Assembly: GCF_020615385.1 (NCBI RefSeq) | Contig: NZ_JAJAVB010000002.1 | Location: forward strand, 191,848-236,240 | Length of the DNA: 44,393 nt | Origin: Jiella soli | Lineage (GTDB): Bacteria > Pseudomonadota > Alphaproteobacteria > Rhizobiales > Rhizobiaceae | Direction: 5' to 3' | In this document: positions 8,075 through 15,312 of the stretch, piece after piece | Position numbering within the stretch: the stretch's first letter is position 1 | Layout: each line of letters begins with the position of its first letter | Position numbers and translations under genes: made by a program | Notes under the pieces: model-generated | Told to the model about the DNA's origin: nothing | The model's database searches: none | Seen by the model: the letters and a program-made list of their open reading frames with translations, nothing else

Positions 8075-8608
8075 ATGGCGATTTACGCATTGGATGGCGA
8101 GCGGCCGGACCTGCCCGGGGACGGGGACTATTTCGTCGCTCCGGGCGCCCATCTCATCGGACGCGTCCGGCTCGGGCCGGGCGCCGGGATCTGGTTCGGC
8201 GCGGTCGTGCGCGGCGACAACGAGTGGATCGAGATCGGCGCGGCCACGAACATCCAGGACAATTGCGCCCTGCATTCGGACATGGGTTTTCCCCTGACCA
8301 TCGGCGCCGGCTGCACGATCGGCCACAGCGCCATCGTCCACGGCTGCACGATCGGAGAGAATTCGCTGATCGGCATGGGCGCGACCGTCCTCAACGGCGC
8401 GAGAATCGGCCGGAACTCGATCGTCGGGGCGAATGCCCTCGTCACCGAAGGCAAGGAATTTCCGGACAATTCGCTGATCGTCGGCGCACCGGCACGCGCT
8501 GTCCGCACGCTCGACGAGGCAACAGCGGCGAAGCTCAAGGAATCGGCGGCTCACTATGTGGCGAATGCCCGGCGTTTCGCAAAGGGCCTTGAAAAGCTGA
8601 CCGACTGA
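8075..8608 (+). CDS. Gamma-carbonic anhydrase family protein
   Basis: A 177-residue left-handed beta-helix protein built of hexapeptide repeats (VRLGPG, IEIGAA, LTIGAG, CTIGEN, ARIGRN). The three zinc ligands of the gamma class are present as H67 (ALHSD), H84 and H89 (GHSAIVHG), and the conserved RGD at 46-48 is intact. A long helix closes the C-terminus (ATAAKLKESAAHYVANARRF). Homologues form trimers in the cytoplasm; many, such as YrdA and PaaY types, have weak or unproven carbonic anhydrase activity or act as thioesterases. The start has a strong GGAGGACGAGG directly upstream. It is 99 bp after the channel gene and followed by a pyrimidine-rich gap before the aminotransferase. Confidence 0.93.
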   Translation: MAIYALDGERPDLPGDGDYFVAPGAHLIGRVRLGPGAGIWFGAVVRGDNEWIEIGAATNIQDNCALHSDMGFPLTIGAGCTIGHSAIVHGCTIGENSLIGMGATVLNGARIGRNSIVGANALVTEGKEFPDNSLIVGAPARAVRTLDEATAAKLKESAAHYVANARRFAKGLEKLTD

Positions 8609-8711
8609 GCGCTGCGCCGAGCTCGCCCCGCCCCGCGACTTCGGTCGGCCGGGCCCTCTCCCCCTGCGCCTCTTCCCCCTGCCCCTTCTTTCTCTTCGTT
8701 TCGGACCGCCC

Positions 8712-9839
8712 ATGCCGCTCTTCACGCCGCTCGCCCGCTCTCTGCCTGCAACCGTCCCCTTCGTCGGTCCGGAGGCGCTGGAGCGCCGGATGGGGATCCG
8801 TTTTGCGGCACGGCTGGGTGCCAATGAGAGCGTCTTCGGGCCCTCGCCGAAGGCCGTGGCGGCGATGGCGGAGGCGGCCGCCGGCAGCTGGGCCTATGGC
8901 GACCCGGAACTCCACGACCTCAAGCATGCGATTGCGGAGCATCACGGGATCGGTCCCGAAAACATCGTCGCCGGCGAAGGCATCGATGGGCTGCTCGGCT
9001 ATCTGATCCGGCTGGCGGCGGGGCCCGGCGACACCGTCGTGACTTCGCGCGGGGCTTATCCGACCGTAAACTACCATGTCGCCGGCAATGGCGCGGCGCT
9101 CGACTTCGTACCCTACCGCGCAGACGATCACGAAGATCTCGACGCGCTCCTGGAGCGGGCGCGCAGGACACGGGCAAAGCTCCTCTATTTCGCCAATCCC
9201 GACAATCCGACCGGCAGCTGGCACGACGGGGCGGCAGTGGAGCGGCTGATCACAGAGTTGCCGGAGGAGACCATCCTGGCGCTCGACGAAGCCTATGGTG
9301 ACCTGGCACCGGCCTCGGCGCTGCCGCCGATGTCGCTGATGCGACCGAACCTCGTCAGGTTCCGCACCTTCTCCAAGGCCTACGGCATGGCTGGCGTCAG
9401 GATCGGCTATGCGGTCGGAGAGGCCGCGACGATCGCCGAATTCGACAAGGTCCGAAATCACTTCGGCGTCTCGTGCATCGCGCAGGCCGGGGCGCTCGCG
9501 GCGCTCTCGGACCAGGCGCATCTTCGCGAAACGATCGGGGCGATCAAGGCTGCCCGTACGGAGCTGTCGCACATCGCATCGCGGTGCGGCCTGACGCCCC
9601 TGCCCTCGGCGACGAACTTCGTGGCGATGGATTGCGGCGGCGACGGCGTCTATGCGCGCCGGCTGCTCGACGCGATCCTGAGACGCGGCGTCTTCATCCG
9701 GATGCCCGGCGCCGAGCCGCTGGACCGGATGATCCGGGTGACGGTCGGGCGGCCCGAGGATCACGCCCTGTTCGAGCGGGCGCTCGCGGAGGCGCTGGCG
9801 GAGGTCGACAAGCCTGAGGCCGTACAGGTCGCCGGATAG
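8712..9839 (+). CDS. HisC-like PLP-dependent aminotransferase
   Basis: A 375-residue fold-type I aminotransferase of the histidinol-phosphate aminotransferase group. Visible landmarks are ANES (37-40), ANPDNPTG (161-168), LDEAYGD (191-197), the PLP lysine K222 in RFRTFSKAYGMAGVRIGY, and a C-terminal arginine region (RVTVGRPEDH). Family members transaminate histidinol phosphate or aromatic amino acids; no histidine-biosynthesis gene lies nearby, so this is probably a paralogue with another substrate and I give no symbol. No Shine-Dalgarno is seen before the ATG: upstream is a long C/T-rich stretch with two copies of TCCCCCTGC. It converges with the small Sel1-like gene, 30 bp away. Confidence 0.92.
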   Translation: MPLFTPLARSLPATVPFVGPEALERRMGIRFAARLGANESVFGPSPKAVAAMAEAAAGSWAYGDPELHDLKHAIAEHHGIGPENIVAGEGIDGLLGYLIRLAAGPGDTVVTSRGAYPTVNYHVAGNGAALDFVPYRADDHEDLDALLERARRTRAKLLYFANPDNPTGSWHDGAAVERLITELPEETILALDEAYGDLAPASALPPMSLMRPNLVRFRTFSKAYGMAGVRIGYAVGEAATIAEFDKVRNHFGVSCIAQAGALAALSDQAHLRETIGAIKAARTELSHIASRCGLTPLPSATNFVAMDCGGDGVYARRLLDAILRRGVFIRMPGAEPLDRMIRVTVGRPEDHALFERALAEALAEVDKPEAVQVAG

Positions 9840-9869
9840 GTCTGCGAGGCGATTGGCGGGTTCGAAGTC

Positions 9870-10142
9870 TCAGTGGCGGGTGAGCCAGTCGCGGGCAGAG
9901 CGAAGCGCGCGGCTGATCTCGGCCTTCGACAGCTGGCTGGCGACGTCCTGGCGATGGAAGGCGGCCTCGACGTAGCCCTTGCGGTCGGCAAGGTTGAAGT
10001 ACATGTGCGCGGCGACGAGGTCGGCGGCGCCATCGCGGCCGGAAGCCGCGCGCATGCCGAGTTCGAAGAGGATCTCGCCCTCGACGAAATGGGCTCCGTT
10101 CGTCTCGGCGTTCTCGAAGGTCTCAAAGTCGATGCGGGCCAT
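9870..10142 (-). CDS. Small Sel1/TPR-like protein
   Basis: A 90-residue cytoplasmic protein with one or two Sel1-like helical repeats: ILFELGMRAASGRDGAADLV then AAHMYFNLADRKGYVEAAFH, followed by a helix (SKAEISRALRSARDWLTRH). Proteins of this kind are widespread in Hyphomicrobiales as conserved hypotheticals. The start MARIDFETF at 10142 is chosen over 10199 because homologous proteins begin this way and a GGGAAG lies upstream. Sel1 repeats usually mediate protein contacts; no partner is indicated by the neighbours. It ends 30 bp from the aminotransferase stop in convergent orientation. Confidence 0.8.
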   Translation of the reverse strand: MARIDFETFENAETNGAHFVEGEILFELGMRAASGRDGAADLVAAHMYFNLADRKGYVEAAFHRQDVASQLSKAEISRALRSARDWLTRH

Positions 10143-10710
10143 TGTCTTCGCTTCCCTGTTGCGATTGCTTGGCTTTCGATGACCCGAGAATGGCGCCAAG
10201 ACTTGAAGACGCGCTTAAATGTTTCGATTAATTCGAACTAAATGCCGAACATCGCGGGCGCTCGGTGAGCCCGTACCAACCCACTGACAATTCTGCAGTT
10301 TTTGACCGAATTCGGCGACAGAACAGGCTCTGAGCCTTTACCTCGCATTCACCGCGACGCAACGTCAGGCGATCCAGATCATCCGCGTTGGGTCAGACCG
10401 TGGGTGGTTCCTGCAAGAAGCCCCACGACAATTGCGGCCCCCGCGCGAGCGCCGCGTCCTTGGCGGTCTGATCTGCCGTACGGACCGGCCGAAGCGCCGG
10501 TAGTGCCCTGATCGCCTGTGCCTGAACGAAGACGTGTCGGTCTCCCGGCTTCGATCGGGCGGCTTGTCACGCGACGGGGCAGTTAAACCCATGCGACAAT
10601 CCATGGCCGGGCCGGTAACATTTCCGGAACCCACTCGCATTGTCACAATTCCTTCTCTAACTCCCGCCCCACACGGGTCCCAAACCATCCATTCGACGGA
10701 AAGCATGACA
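10143..10710. other. Intergenic region of 568 bp without a supported gene
   Basis: This is the longest gap in the window and separates two divergent small genes. Frames exist on both strands, but none has a ribosome site, signal peptide or family-like composition. Near its left end is an AT-rich patch, lower in GC than its surroundings, with the inverted repeat TTCGA-TTAAT-TCGAA at 10223-10237, about 80 bases before the Sel1-like gene start; this is a possible operator or promoter zone. I see no tRNA and no clear terminator. An unannotated small RNA cannot be excluded. Confidence 0.5.
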
Positions 10711-11049
10711 ATGAAGACTTCAATCCTGGCACTCGCCACAATTTTCGCACTCTCCACACCCGCCCTTTCGGCCGAGCCCATCGTCGGCAAGTGGCGCGCT
10801 CCCGGCGGCGGCATCGTTCGCGTTTCGCCCTGCGGCGACGCCTTTTGCGCCACGGTCATCAGCGGCGAACACAAGGGCAAGTCGGTGGGCCAGATGACCG
10901 GCAGCGGCAAGACCTACAAGGGGTCGGTGACCGATCCGCGTGACGACCGCACCTATTCCGGCACGGTCTCGATCAGCTCCGGCAGCCTCAAGCTCACCGG
11001 CTGCGCGCTGAAGATCTTCTGCAAGACCCAGACCTGGATCCGGATCTAG
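10711..11049 (+). CDS. Secreted DUF2147-like protein
   Basis: A 112-residue exported protein: signal peptide MKTSILALATIFALSTPALS, cut before AEPIVGKW. The mature domain resembles a short DUF2147: GKWRAPGGGIVRVSPCGDAFCATVI, then DPRDDRTYSGTVS, LKLTGCALKIFCKTQTWIRI. DUF2147 is a periplasmic beta-barrel, lipocalin-like family of unknown role. Four cysteines (SPCGDAFC and GCALKIFC) could form two disulfides. Start at 10711 is preferred to the in-frame ATG at 10705 because GGAAAG is at better spacing. It is followed about 170 bases downstream by a terminator. Family assignment is good, function unknown. Confidence 0.85.
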   Translation: MKTSILALATIFALSTPALSAEPIVGKWRAPGGGIVRVSPCGDAFCATVISGEHKGKSVGQMTGSGKTYKGSVTDPRDDRTYSGTVSISSGSLKLTGCALKIFCKTQTWIRI

Positions 11050-11218
11050 GGTCGAAACGGGCCGACACGGCGTTCGGCTGCTCTCTGAGCGAGGGCAAGC
11101 CATTGCCGAAAGCGCCGCTGTGATTTCCGAAGCGTCAGCGGACGCCGCCTGGCGGTTTCTCCCGTGACATCGCGGACATTGCCCTGCAGCCGACACACCG
11201 ACGGGACGTCGGCATGAA

Positions 11219-11255
11219 CAAAGGCGCCGGCTCCTCGCCGACGCCTTTGCTTTTT
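11219..11255 (+). terminator. Rho-independent terminator after the DUF2147 gene
   Basis: An 8-bp stem CAAAGGCG with CGCCTTTG encloses a smaller CGGC/GCCG stem and is followed by C and five T on the plus strand. It lies about 170 bases after the DUF2147 stop and 69 bases short of the end of the convergent glutathione transferase gene. The minus strand lacks a T run. Confidence 0.7.
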
Positions 11256-11323
11256 CGAGCCCTCATTTACGCTACCACCGCATCCCTCTGCAGGATCGGC
11301 GGCTCGCGGTGCATCCGCCGCGG

Positions 11324-12034
11324 TCAGCGCGCCCGCTGGCCGAAGAGCACGCCCTGGGCGTTCTTGTCGGTGGCGAGGTTCATCTTCTCGCGCTCGGCCT
11401 GACCGACCGCCAGGCCCTTCTCCACCGCCGGCCGCGCCAGAAGTTCTTCGAACCAGCGCTTCAGATGGGGGAATTCCTCGATGTCCTGCCCCTGGTTCTT
11501 GTAGGGCTTGACCCAGCCGACCGAGGCCATGTCGGCGATCGAGTATTCGGCGCCGCCGAGATAGGCGTTGGCCTCCAGCCGCTTGTTCATCACGCCGTAG
11601 AGCCGGTGCACCTCGTTGGTGTAGCGGTCGATGCCATAGGCGATCTTCTCCGGAGCGTAGTTGCGGAAGTGGTGCGCCTGGCCGGCCATCGGGCCGAGGC
11701 CGCCGACCTGCCAGAACAGCCATTCGTCGACCGCGACACGGGCCCGCTCGTCGCTCGGATAGAACCGGCCGAACTTGCGCCCGAGATATTGCAGGATGGC
11801 GCCGGACTCGAAGACCGAGATCGGCTCGCCGCCCGGCCCCTCCGGGTCGACGATCGCCGGCATTCGATTGTTGGGCGCGATCTTCAGGAAGTCCGGCCTG
11901 AACTGGTCGCCGGCGCCGATATTGACGAAGTGCACGTCGTAGGGGACGCCCAATTCCTCGAGCATGATCGAAATTTTCCACCCATTGGGCGTTGGCCAAT
12001 AGTGTAGCTCGATCGGGCGGGTCTGCGTTGCCAT
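11324..12034 (-). CDS. Glutathione S-transferase, YfcG/Nu-class type
   Basis: A 236-residue cytosolic glutathione transferase. The N-terminal thioredoxin fold carries IELHYWPTPNGWKISIMLEEL (T and N in TPNGWK match the YfcG/YghU active-site pattern in place of a catalytic Tyr or Cys), the cis-proline loop NNRMPAIVDPEG and SVFESGAILQYL. The all-helical C-terminal domain spans about 95-220 (EWLFWQVGGLGPMAGQ, YSIADMASVGW). YfcG-like enzymes act as glutathione-dependent disulfide reductases and peroxidases. AGGAG stands 5 bases before the ATG. The upstream gap holds two TTCATGAA palindromes that might serve regulation. No operon partner is seen. Confidence 0.93.
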   Translation of the reverse strand: MATQTRPIELHYWPTPNGWKISIMLEELGVPYDVHFVNIGAGDQFRPDFLKIAPNNRMPAIVDPEGPGGEPISVFESGAILQYLGRKFGRFYPSDERARVAVDEWLFWQVGGLGPMAGQAHHFRNYAPEKIAYGIDRYTNEVHRLYGVMNKRLEANAYLGGAEYSIADMASVGWVKPYKNQGQDIEEFPHLKRWFEELLARPAVEKGLAVGQAEREKMNLATDKNAQGVLFGQRAR

Positions 12035-12084
12035 GTGCGCTCCTAGAAACCGGTCACATTTGAAACGAATCTTCTTTCGGCGGC

Positions 12085-12178
12085 TTCATGAACACCAAAC
12101 CGCCATGATGTTGTCGCGACCTAGTGCGTGGGGGAATGCCCGCCCAGGCGGGACATCTGCCGACACTGCGTTCATGAA
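12085..12178. promoter_or_regulatory. Two TTCATGAA palindromes and a hairpin in a divergent gap
   Basis: Perfect 8-bp palindromes TTCATGAA occur at 12085-12092 and 12171-12178, 86 bp apart, in the 226-bp gap between the glutathione transferase and a small secreted protein. Between them lies CCCGCC-CA-GGCGGG (12139-12152). Paired identical palindromes between divergent genes suggest a dimeric regulator, but the regulator is unknown. Confidence 0.35.
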
Positions 12179-12260
12179 TTTGAACCGGAGCTGTCGCAGG
12201 AGATCAGCTTCGCTTCAGACGCATCGTGCAATGACAGATCAAATGGCTTAGGGGAACGTC

Positions 12261-12452
12261 ATGATGACACGCCTTACGATCGTCACCACGCTCATCGGCC
12301 TCTTCGGATTCGGCCTGAGTTATCTTGCGCAGCAATCGCCGGTCACCACCGGCAGCGCGGTCGCTTCCGCGGGAGGCGGCGACTGTGACTATACGAGGGG
12401 AATCGTCTGCCAGATCGAGCGCGACAATCGCGGCCCGACCGTGAATTTTTAG
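12261..12452 (+). CDS. Small exported protein, 63 residues, unknown
   Basis: A short open frame starting MMTRLTIVTTLIGLFGFGLS, with a hydrophobic helix at residues 4-22 that looks like a signal or anchor, then a Gly/Ser-rich part and two cysteines (GGDCDYTRGIVCQIERD), ending RGPTVNF. An AGGGGAA lies 6 bases before the tandem ATG, which supports translation. It ends 45 bp before the AMP nucleosidase gene, on the same strand. I do not recognise a family. It could be a small periplasmic protein with one disulfide. Confidence 0.55.
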   Translation: MMTRLTIVTTLIGLFGFGLSYLAQQSPVTTGSAVASAGGGDCDYTRGIVCQIERDNRGPTVNF

Positions 12453-12497
12453 TCGCGATCGTCTTCCCGACGCCATGGGCCACGTCTAAAGAGGGCC

Positions 12498-14000
12498 ATG
12501 GTTCAGTTCGATCCGATGCCCGACGACATCGCCGTGGAGACGCCGCCTCCGGCGCGTCCGCAGGCATTTGCCGATCCCGAAGCCGCGGTTGCGGAGCTGA
12601 TCCGGCTCTATGATCGCTCGGTCGCCTTTCTGTCGGCGAGTTTCGACGCGCTCATCGCCAATGGCGAGACTGTGCGCCGCTATCGCGCCTTCTATCCGCA
12701 GGTCTCCCTGCGCACGACGTCTCATGCGCGCGTCGATTCCCGCCTCGCCTTCGGCCATGTCCCTCGGCCCGGCCACTACGCGGCGACGGTAACGCGCCCG
12801 CAGCTCTTCGAGCGGTATCTTGTCGAGCAGATCGGCCTGTTGATCCGCAATCACGGCCAGGCGGTCACGGTGGGCGACTCTTCCACGCCGATCCCGCTGC
12901 ACTTCGCCTTTCCCGAAGGTGCTTATGTCGACGGGTCCCTCGCCGAGAAGCTCGGGCGGCCCCTGCGCGACATCTTCGACGTGCCCGACCTCGAAGCGAC
13001 GGACGACCGGATCGTCAACGGCAATTTCGAGCCCCACCCCGGCGAGCCGATGCCGCTCGCCCCGTTCACGGCTCAGCGGGTCGACTACTCGCTGCACCGG
13101 CTTTCGCACTATACGGCGACGCATCCGGCGCACTTCCAGAACTTCATCCTGTTTACGAACTACCAGTTCTATGTCGACGAGTTCTGCGTGCTGGCGCGTG
13201 AGCTGATGCGCGAGGGCGGCAAGGGCTACAGCGAATTCGTGGAGCCCGGCAACCTCGTCACGGTCGCGGGCGAGGCGCCAGCCGGGCCCGGCCTCGTTCC
13301 GCAGCGGCTGCCGCAGATGCCGGCCTACCACCTGAAGCGGGCCGACGGTCACGGCATCACCATGGTCAATATCGGCGTCGGCCCGTCCAACGCCAAGACG
13401 ATCACCGACCATATCGCGGTCCTTCGCCCGCATGCCTGGATAATGCTCGGCCACTGCGCCGGCCTCAGAAACAGTCAGGAGCTCGGCGACTACGTTCTCG
13501 CCCATGCCTATGTCCGTGAGGATCATGTCCTCGACGCCGACCTGCCGCTCTGGGTTCCGATCCCGGCGCTCGCCGAGGTCCAGGTAGCGCTGGAACACGC
13601 GGTCGAGGAGGTCACCGGTCTTTCCGGCTACGAGCTGAAGAAGATCATGCGCACCGGCACGGTCGCGACCATCGACAACCGCAACTGGGAACTGAGGGAC
13701 CAGCGCGAGCCGGTCGAGCGGCTGTCGCAGTCGCGGGCGATCGCGCTCGACATGGAGTCCGCGACGATCGCCGCCAACGGCTTCCGCTTCCGCGTCCCCT
13801 ACGGCACGCTGCTCTGCGTCTCCGACAAGCCGCTGCATGGCGAACTGAAGCTGCCGGGCATGGCCACGGAATTCTACAAGCGCCAGGTCGCGCAGCATCT
13901 GAAGATCGGGATGCGGGCGCTCGAACTGATGTCCGAGCTGCCGTCCGAGCGCGTCCATTCGCGCAAGCTGCGCTCGTTCTTCGAAACCGCCTTCCAGTAG
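12498..14000 (+). CDS. amn: AMP nucleosidase
   Basis: A 500-residue cytoplasmic enzyme that splits AMP into adenine and ribose 5-phosphate, controlling the AMP pool. The N-terminal regulatory domain typical of bacterial Amn is present (about 30-170: FYPQVSLRTTSHARVDSRLAFGHV written in parts, FEPHPGEPMPLAPFTAQRVDYSL). The C-terminal purine phosphorylase-like domain has ITMVNIGVGPSNAKTITDH, PHAWIMLGHCAGLR and the ribose-binding DMESATIAANGFRFRVPYG. Length fits the family (about 485-500). AGAGGG stands just before the ATG. The next gene begins 7 bases after the stop, so the two are probably co-transcribed and translationally coupled. Confidence 0.95.
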   Translation: MVQFDPMPDDIAVETPPPARPQAFADPEAAVAELIRLYDRSVAFLSASFDALIANGETVRRYRAFYPQVSLRTTSHARVDSRLAFGHVPRPGHYAATVTRPQLFERYLVEQIGLLIRNHGQAVTVGDSSTPIPLHFAFPEGAYVDGSLAEKLGRPLRDIFDVPDLEATDDRIVNGNFEPHPGEPMPLAPFTAQRVDYSLHRLSHYTATHPAHFQNFILFTNYQFYVDEFCVLARELMREGGKGYSEFVEPGNLVTVAGEAPAGPGLVPQRLPQMPAYHLKRADGHGITMVNIGVGPSNAKTITDHIAVLRPHAWIMLGHCAGLRNSQELGDYVLAHAYVREDHVLDADLPLWVPIPALAEVQVALEHAVEEVTGLSGYELKKIMRTGTVATIDNRNWELRDQREPVERLSQSRAIALDMESATIAANGFRFRVPYGTLLCVSDKPLHGELKLPGMATEFYKRQVAQHLKIGMRALELMSELPSERVHSRKLRSFFETAFQ

Positions 14001-14007
14001 AGCGCCG

Positions 14008-15060
14008 ATGGACCGGACACGCGTCTCGGATCGCTGCCGCGTCGGCCGCACGCTGACCCTGGCCGCGACGCTCGCCTGCAGCCTGGTCGTGGTTTGCGGT
14101 TATTTCGGCGACATCGTGCCGTTCTTCGATACGCTGGCGCATTTCCGGGCTCACGCAGCGGTCCTGCTCGTCCTGTGCGGGCTGGCCCTCGTCCTCGCCC
14201 GACTTCCGCTTGCCGGGCTGATCGCGGTGGCGATCGCGGCCTACGCCTCGCTGAGCGTCGCGCCCTATCTGCTGCCGGGAACGAAGGCTACCGCGGCCGC
14301 CGGGCGCTCGCCCTATTACACACTCCTGCAGATGAACCTGAGATGGGACGCTCCGGATCCGTCAGCCGCGGTGCAGCTCATCGGACGCCTGTCACCGGAC
14401 GTCGTCACGCTGCAGGAGGCGAACGGACAGTGGCCGGCGATCCTCGACCGGCTCGCGGACCGCTATCCCTACCGCTTCGCCTGCAAGGGCGCGCACGCGG
14501 TCCCCGACGCGACAATCCTGTCACGGCGCCCGTTCGTCCTCGACGAGCCCGGCCAGTGCGGGCCGCAGGGGCGCTTCGCCGCGCGGCGGATCAATCTCGG
14601 CGGTCAGCCGGTGACCATCGTGTCGCAGCACATGCGCTGGCCCTGGCCGGGCGGCCAGTGGCACCACCTCTCAAGCCTTCAGGGCGAGCTTCTCGGGCTC
14701 GAGCCGCCGACGCTCGTCGCGGGCGACTTCAACGGCACCCCTTGGGGCGCCGTGGCGCGCCACTATGCGGAGCTGACGAACACACGGATCGTGCCGCATG
14801 TCGGGGCGACCTGGCTGGTGAGGCCGCTCACCGGATCGCTCGGGCCGATCATCGGCCTGCCGCTCGACAATGTCCTGGCGTCGCCGACGATCCAGATCAT
14901 CAGCGTCGAGCGGCAGGAGGCGACGTCCTCGGACCATCTGCCGCTGTTCGTCACCTTCACCCTGCCCGAGCCGGTGCCGCAGATCCAGCCCACCTCGCGG
15001 GTGGTATCGGGCAAGTCCTTGCCCGCATCGACGCGAACCGAATTGGGGCGCGCTGGCTGA
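14008..15060 (+). CDS. Membrane-anchored endonuclease/exonuclease/phosphatase family protein
   Basis: A 350-residue protein with two or three N-terminal membrane helices (about 15-33, 48-66 and 67-90) and a C-terminal EEP domain facing the periplasm. EEP landmarks are N110 (LLQMNLRW), E137 (TLQEANG), D240 and N242 (AGDFNGTPWG), and the terminal D309-H310 (SSDHLPLF), so the metal and acid-base residues look intact. Members hydrolyse phosphodiester or phosphomonoester bonds in DNA, lipids or nucleotides; the substrate here is unknown. It starts 7 bases after the amn stop with no strong ribosome site, consistent with coupling, which hints at but does not prove a nucleotide-related role. Confidence 0.88.
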   Translation: MDRTRVSDRCRVGRTLTLAATLACSLVVVCGYFGDIVPFFDTLAHFRAHAAVLLVLCGLALVLARLPLAGLIAVAIAAYASLSVAPYLLPGTKATAAAGRSPYYTLLQMNLRWDAPDPSAAVQLIGRLSPDVVTLQEANGQWPAILDRLADRYPYRFACKGAHAVPDATILSRRPFVLDEPGQCGPQGRFAARRINLGGQPVTIVSQHMRWPWPGGQWHHLSSLQGELLGLEPPTLVAGDFNGTPWGAVARHYAELTNTRIVPHVGATWLVRPLTGSLGPIIGLPLDNVLASPTIQIISVERQEATSSDHLPLFVTFTLPEPVPQIQPTSRVVSGKSLPASTRTELGRAG

Positions 15061-15312
15061 TCAGACCGCGGCATCTGCGTCTTTGCAGCCCTCGTCCCGA
15101 TCGGTTATGGTCATTTCGCAATTTGCCCATAACCAGGCATCAGCGATGCACCCATGGCGCGATGCCATATCGCACAGCCTGTCCTCGCTCTCTGACGCCT
15201 CACGCGACGTGGTCGGGAAAAGCCTGACATCCGGACTGAAAGATCTCGGCGAAGATCCCGCGCAATTCGCCCTGCCCCTGAGAGCGAATTGAGACCCTGG
15301 GCCTCAACCGCC

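Noticed and set aside
5888-8824. A 978-residue minus-strand frame opposite the MscS and carbonic anhydrase genes.
   Set aside because: It spans two genes with clear families on the plus strand and is extremely rich in Arg, Asp, Glu and Gly, typical of an antisense shadow.
9850-9885. GGGTTCGAAGTC, resembling a tRNA T-loop, near the aminotransferase stop.
   Set aside because: No acceptor, D or anticodon stems could be fitted around it, and it runs into the end of the Sel1-like gene.
15107-15292. Possible 61-residue gene starting MVISQFAHNQ (or 48 residues from MHPWRDAISH) between the EEP gene and etfD.
   Set aside because: The ribosome site is weak, composition is not distinctive, and the frame merely continues an open frame from inside the upstream gene. 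Conservation would be needed to accept it.
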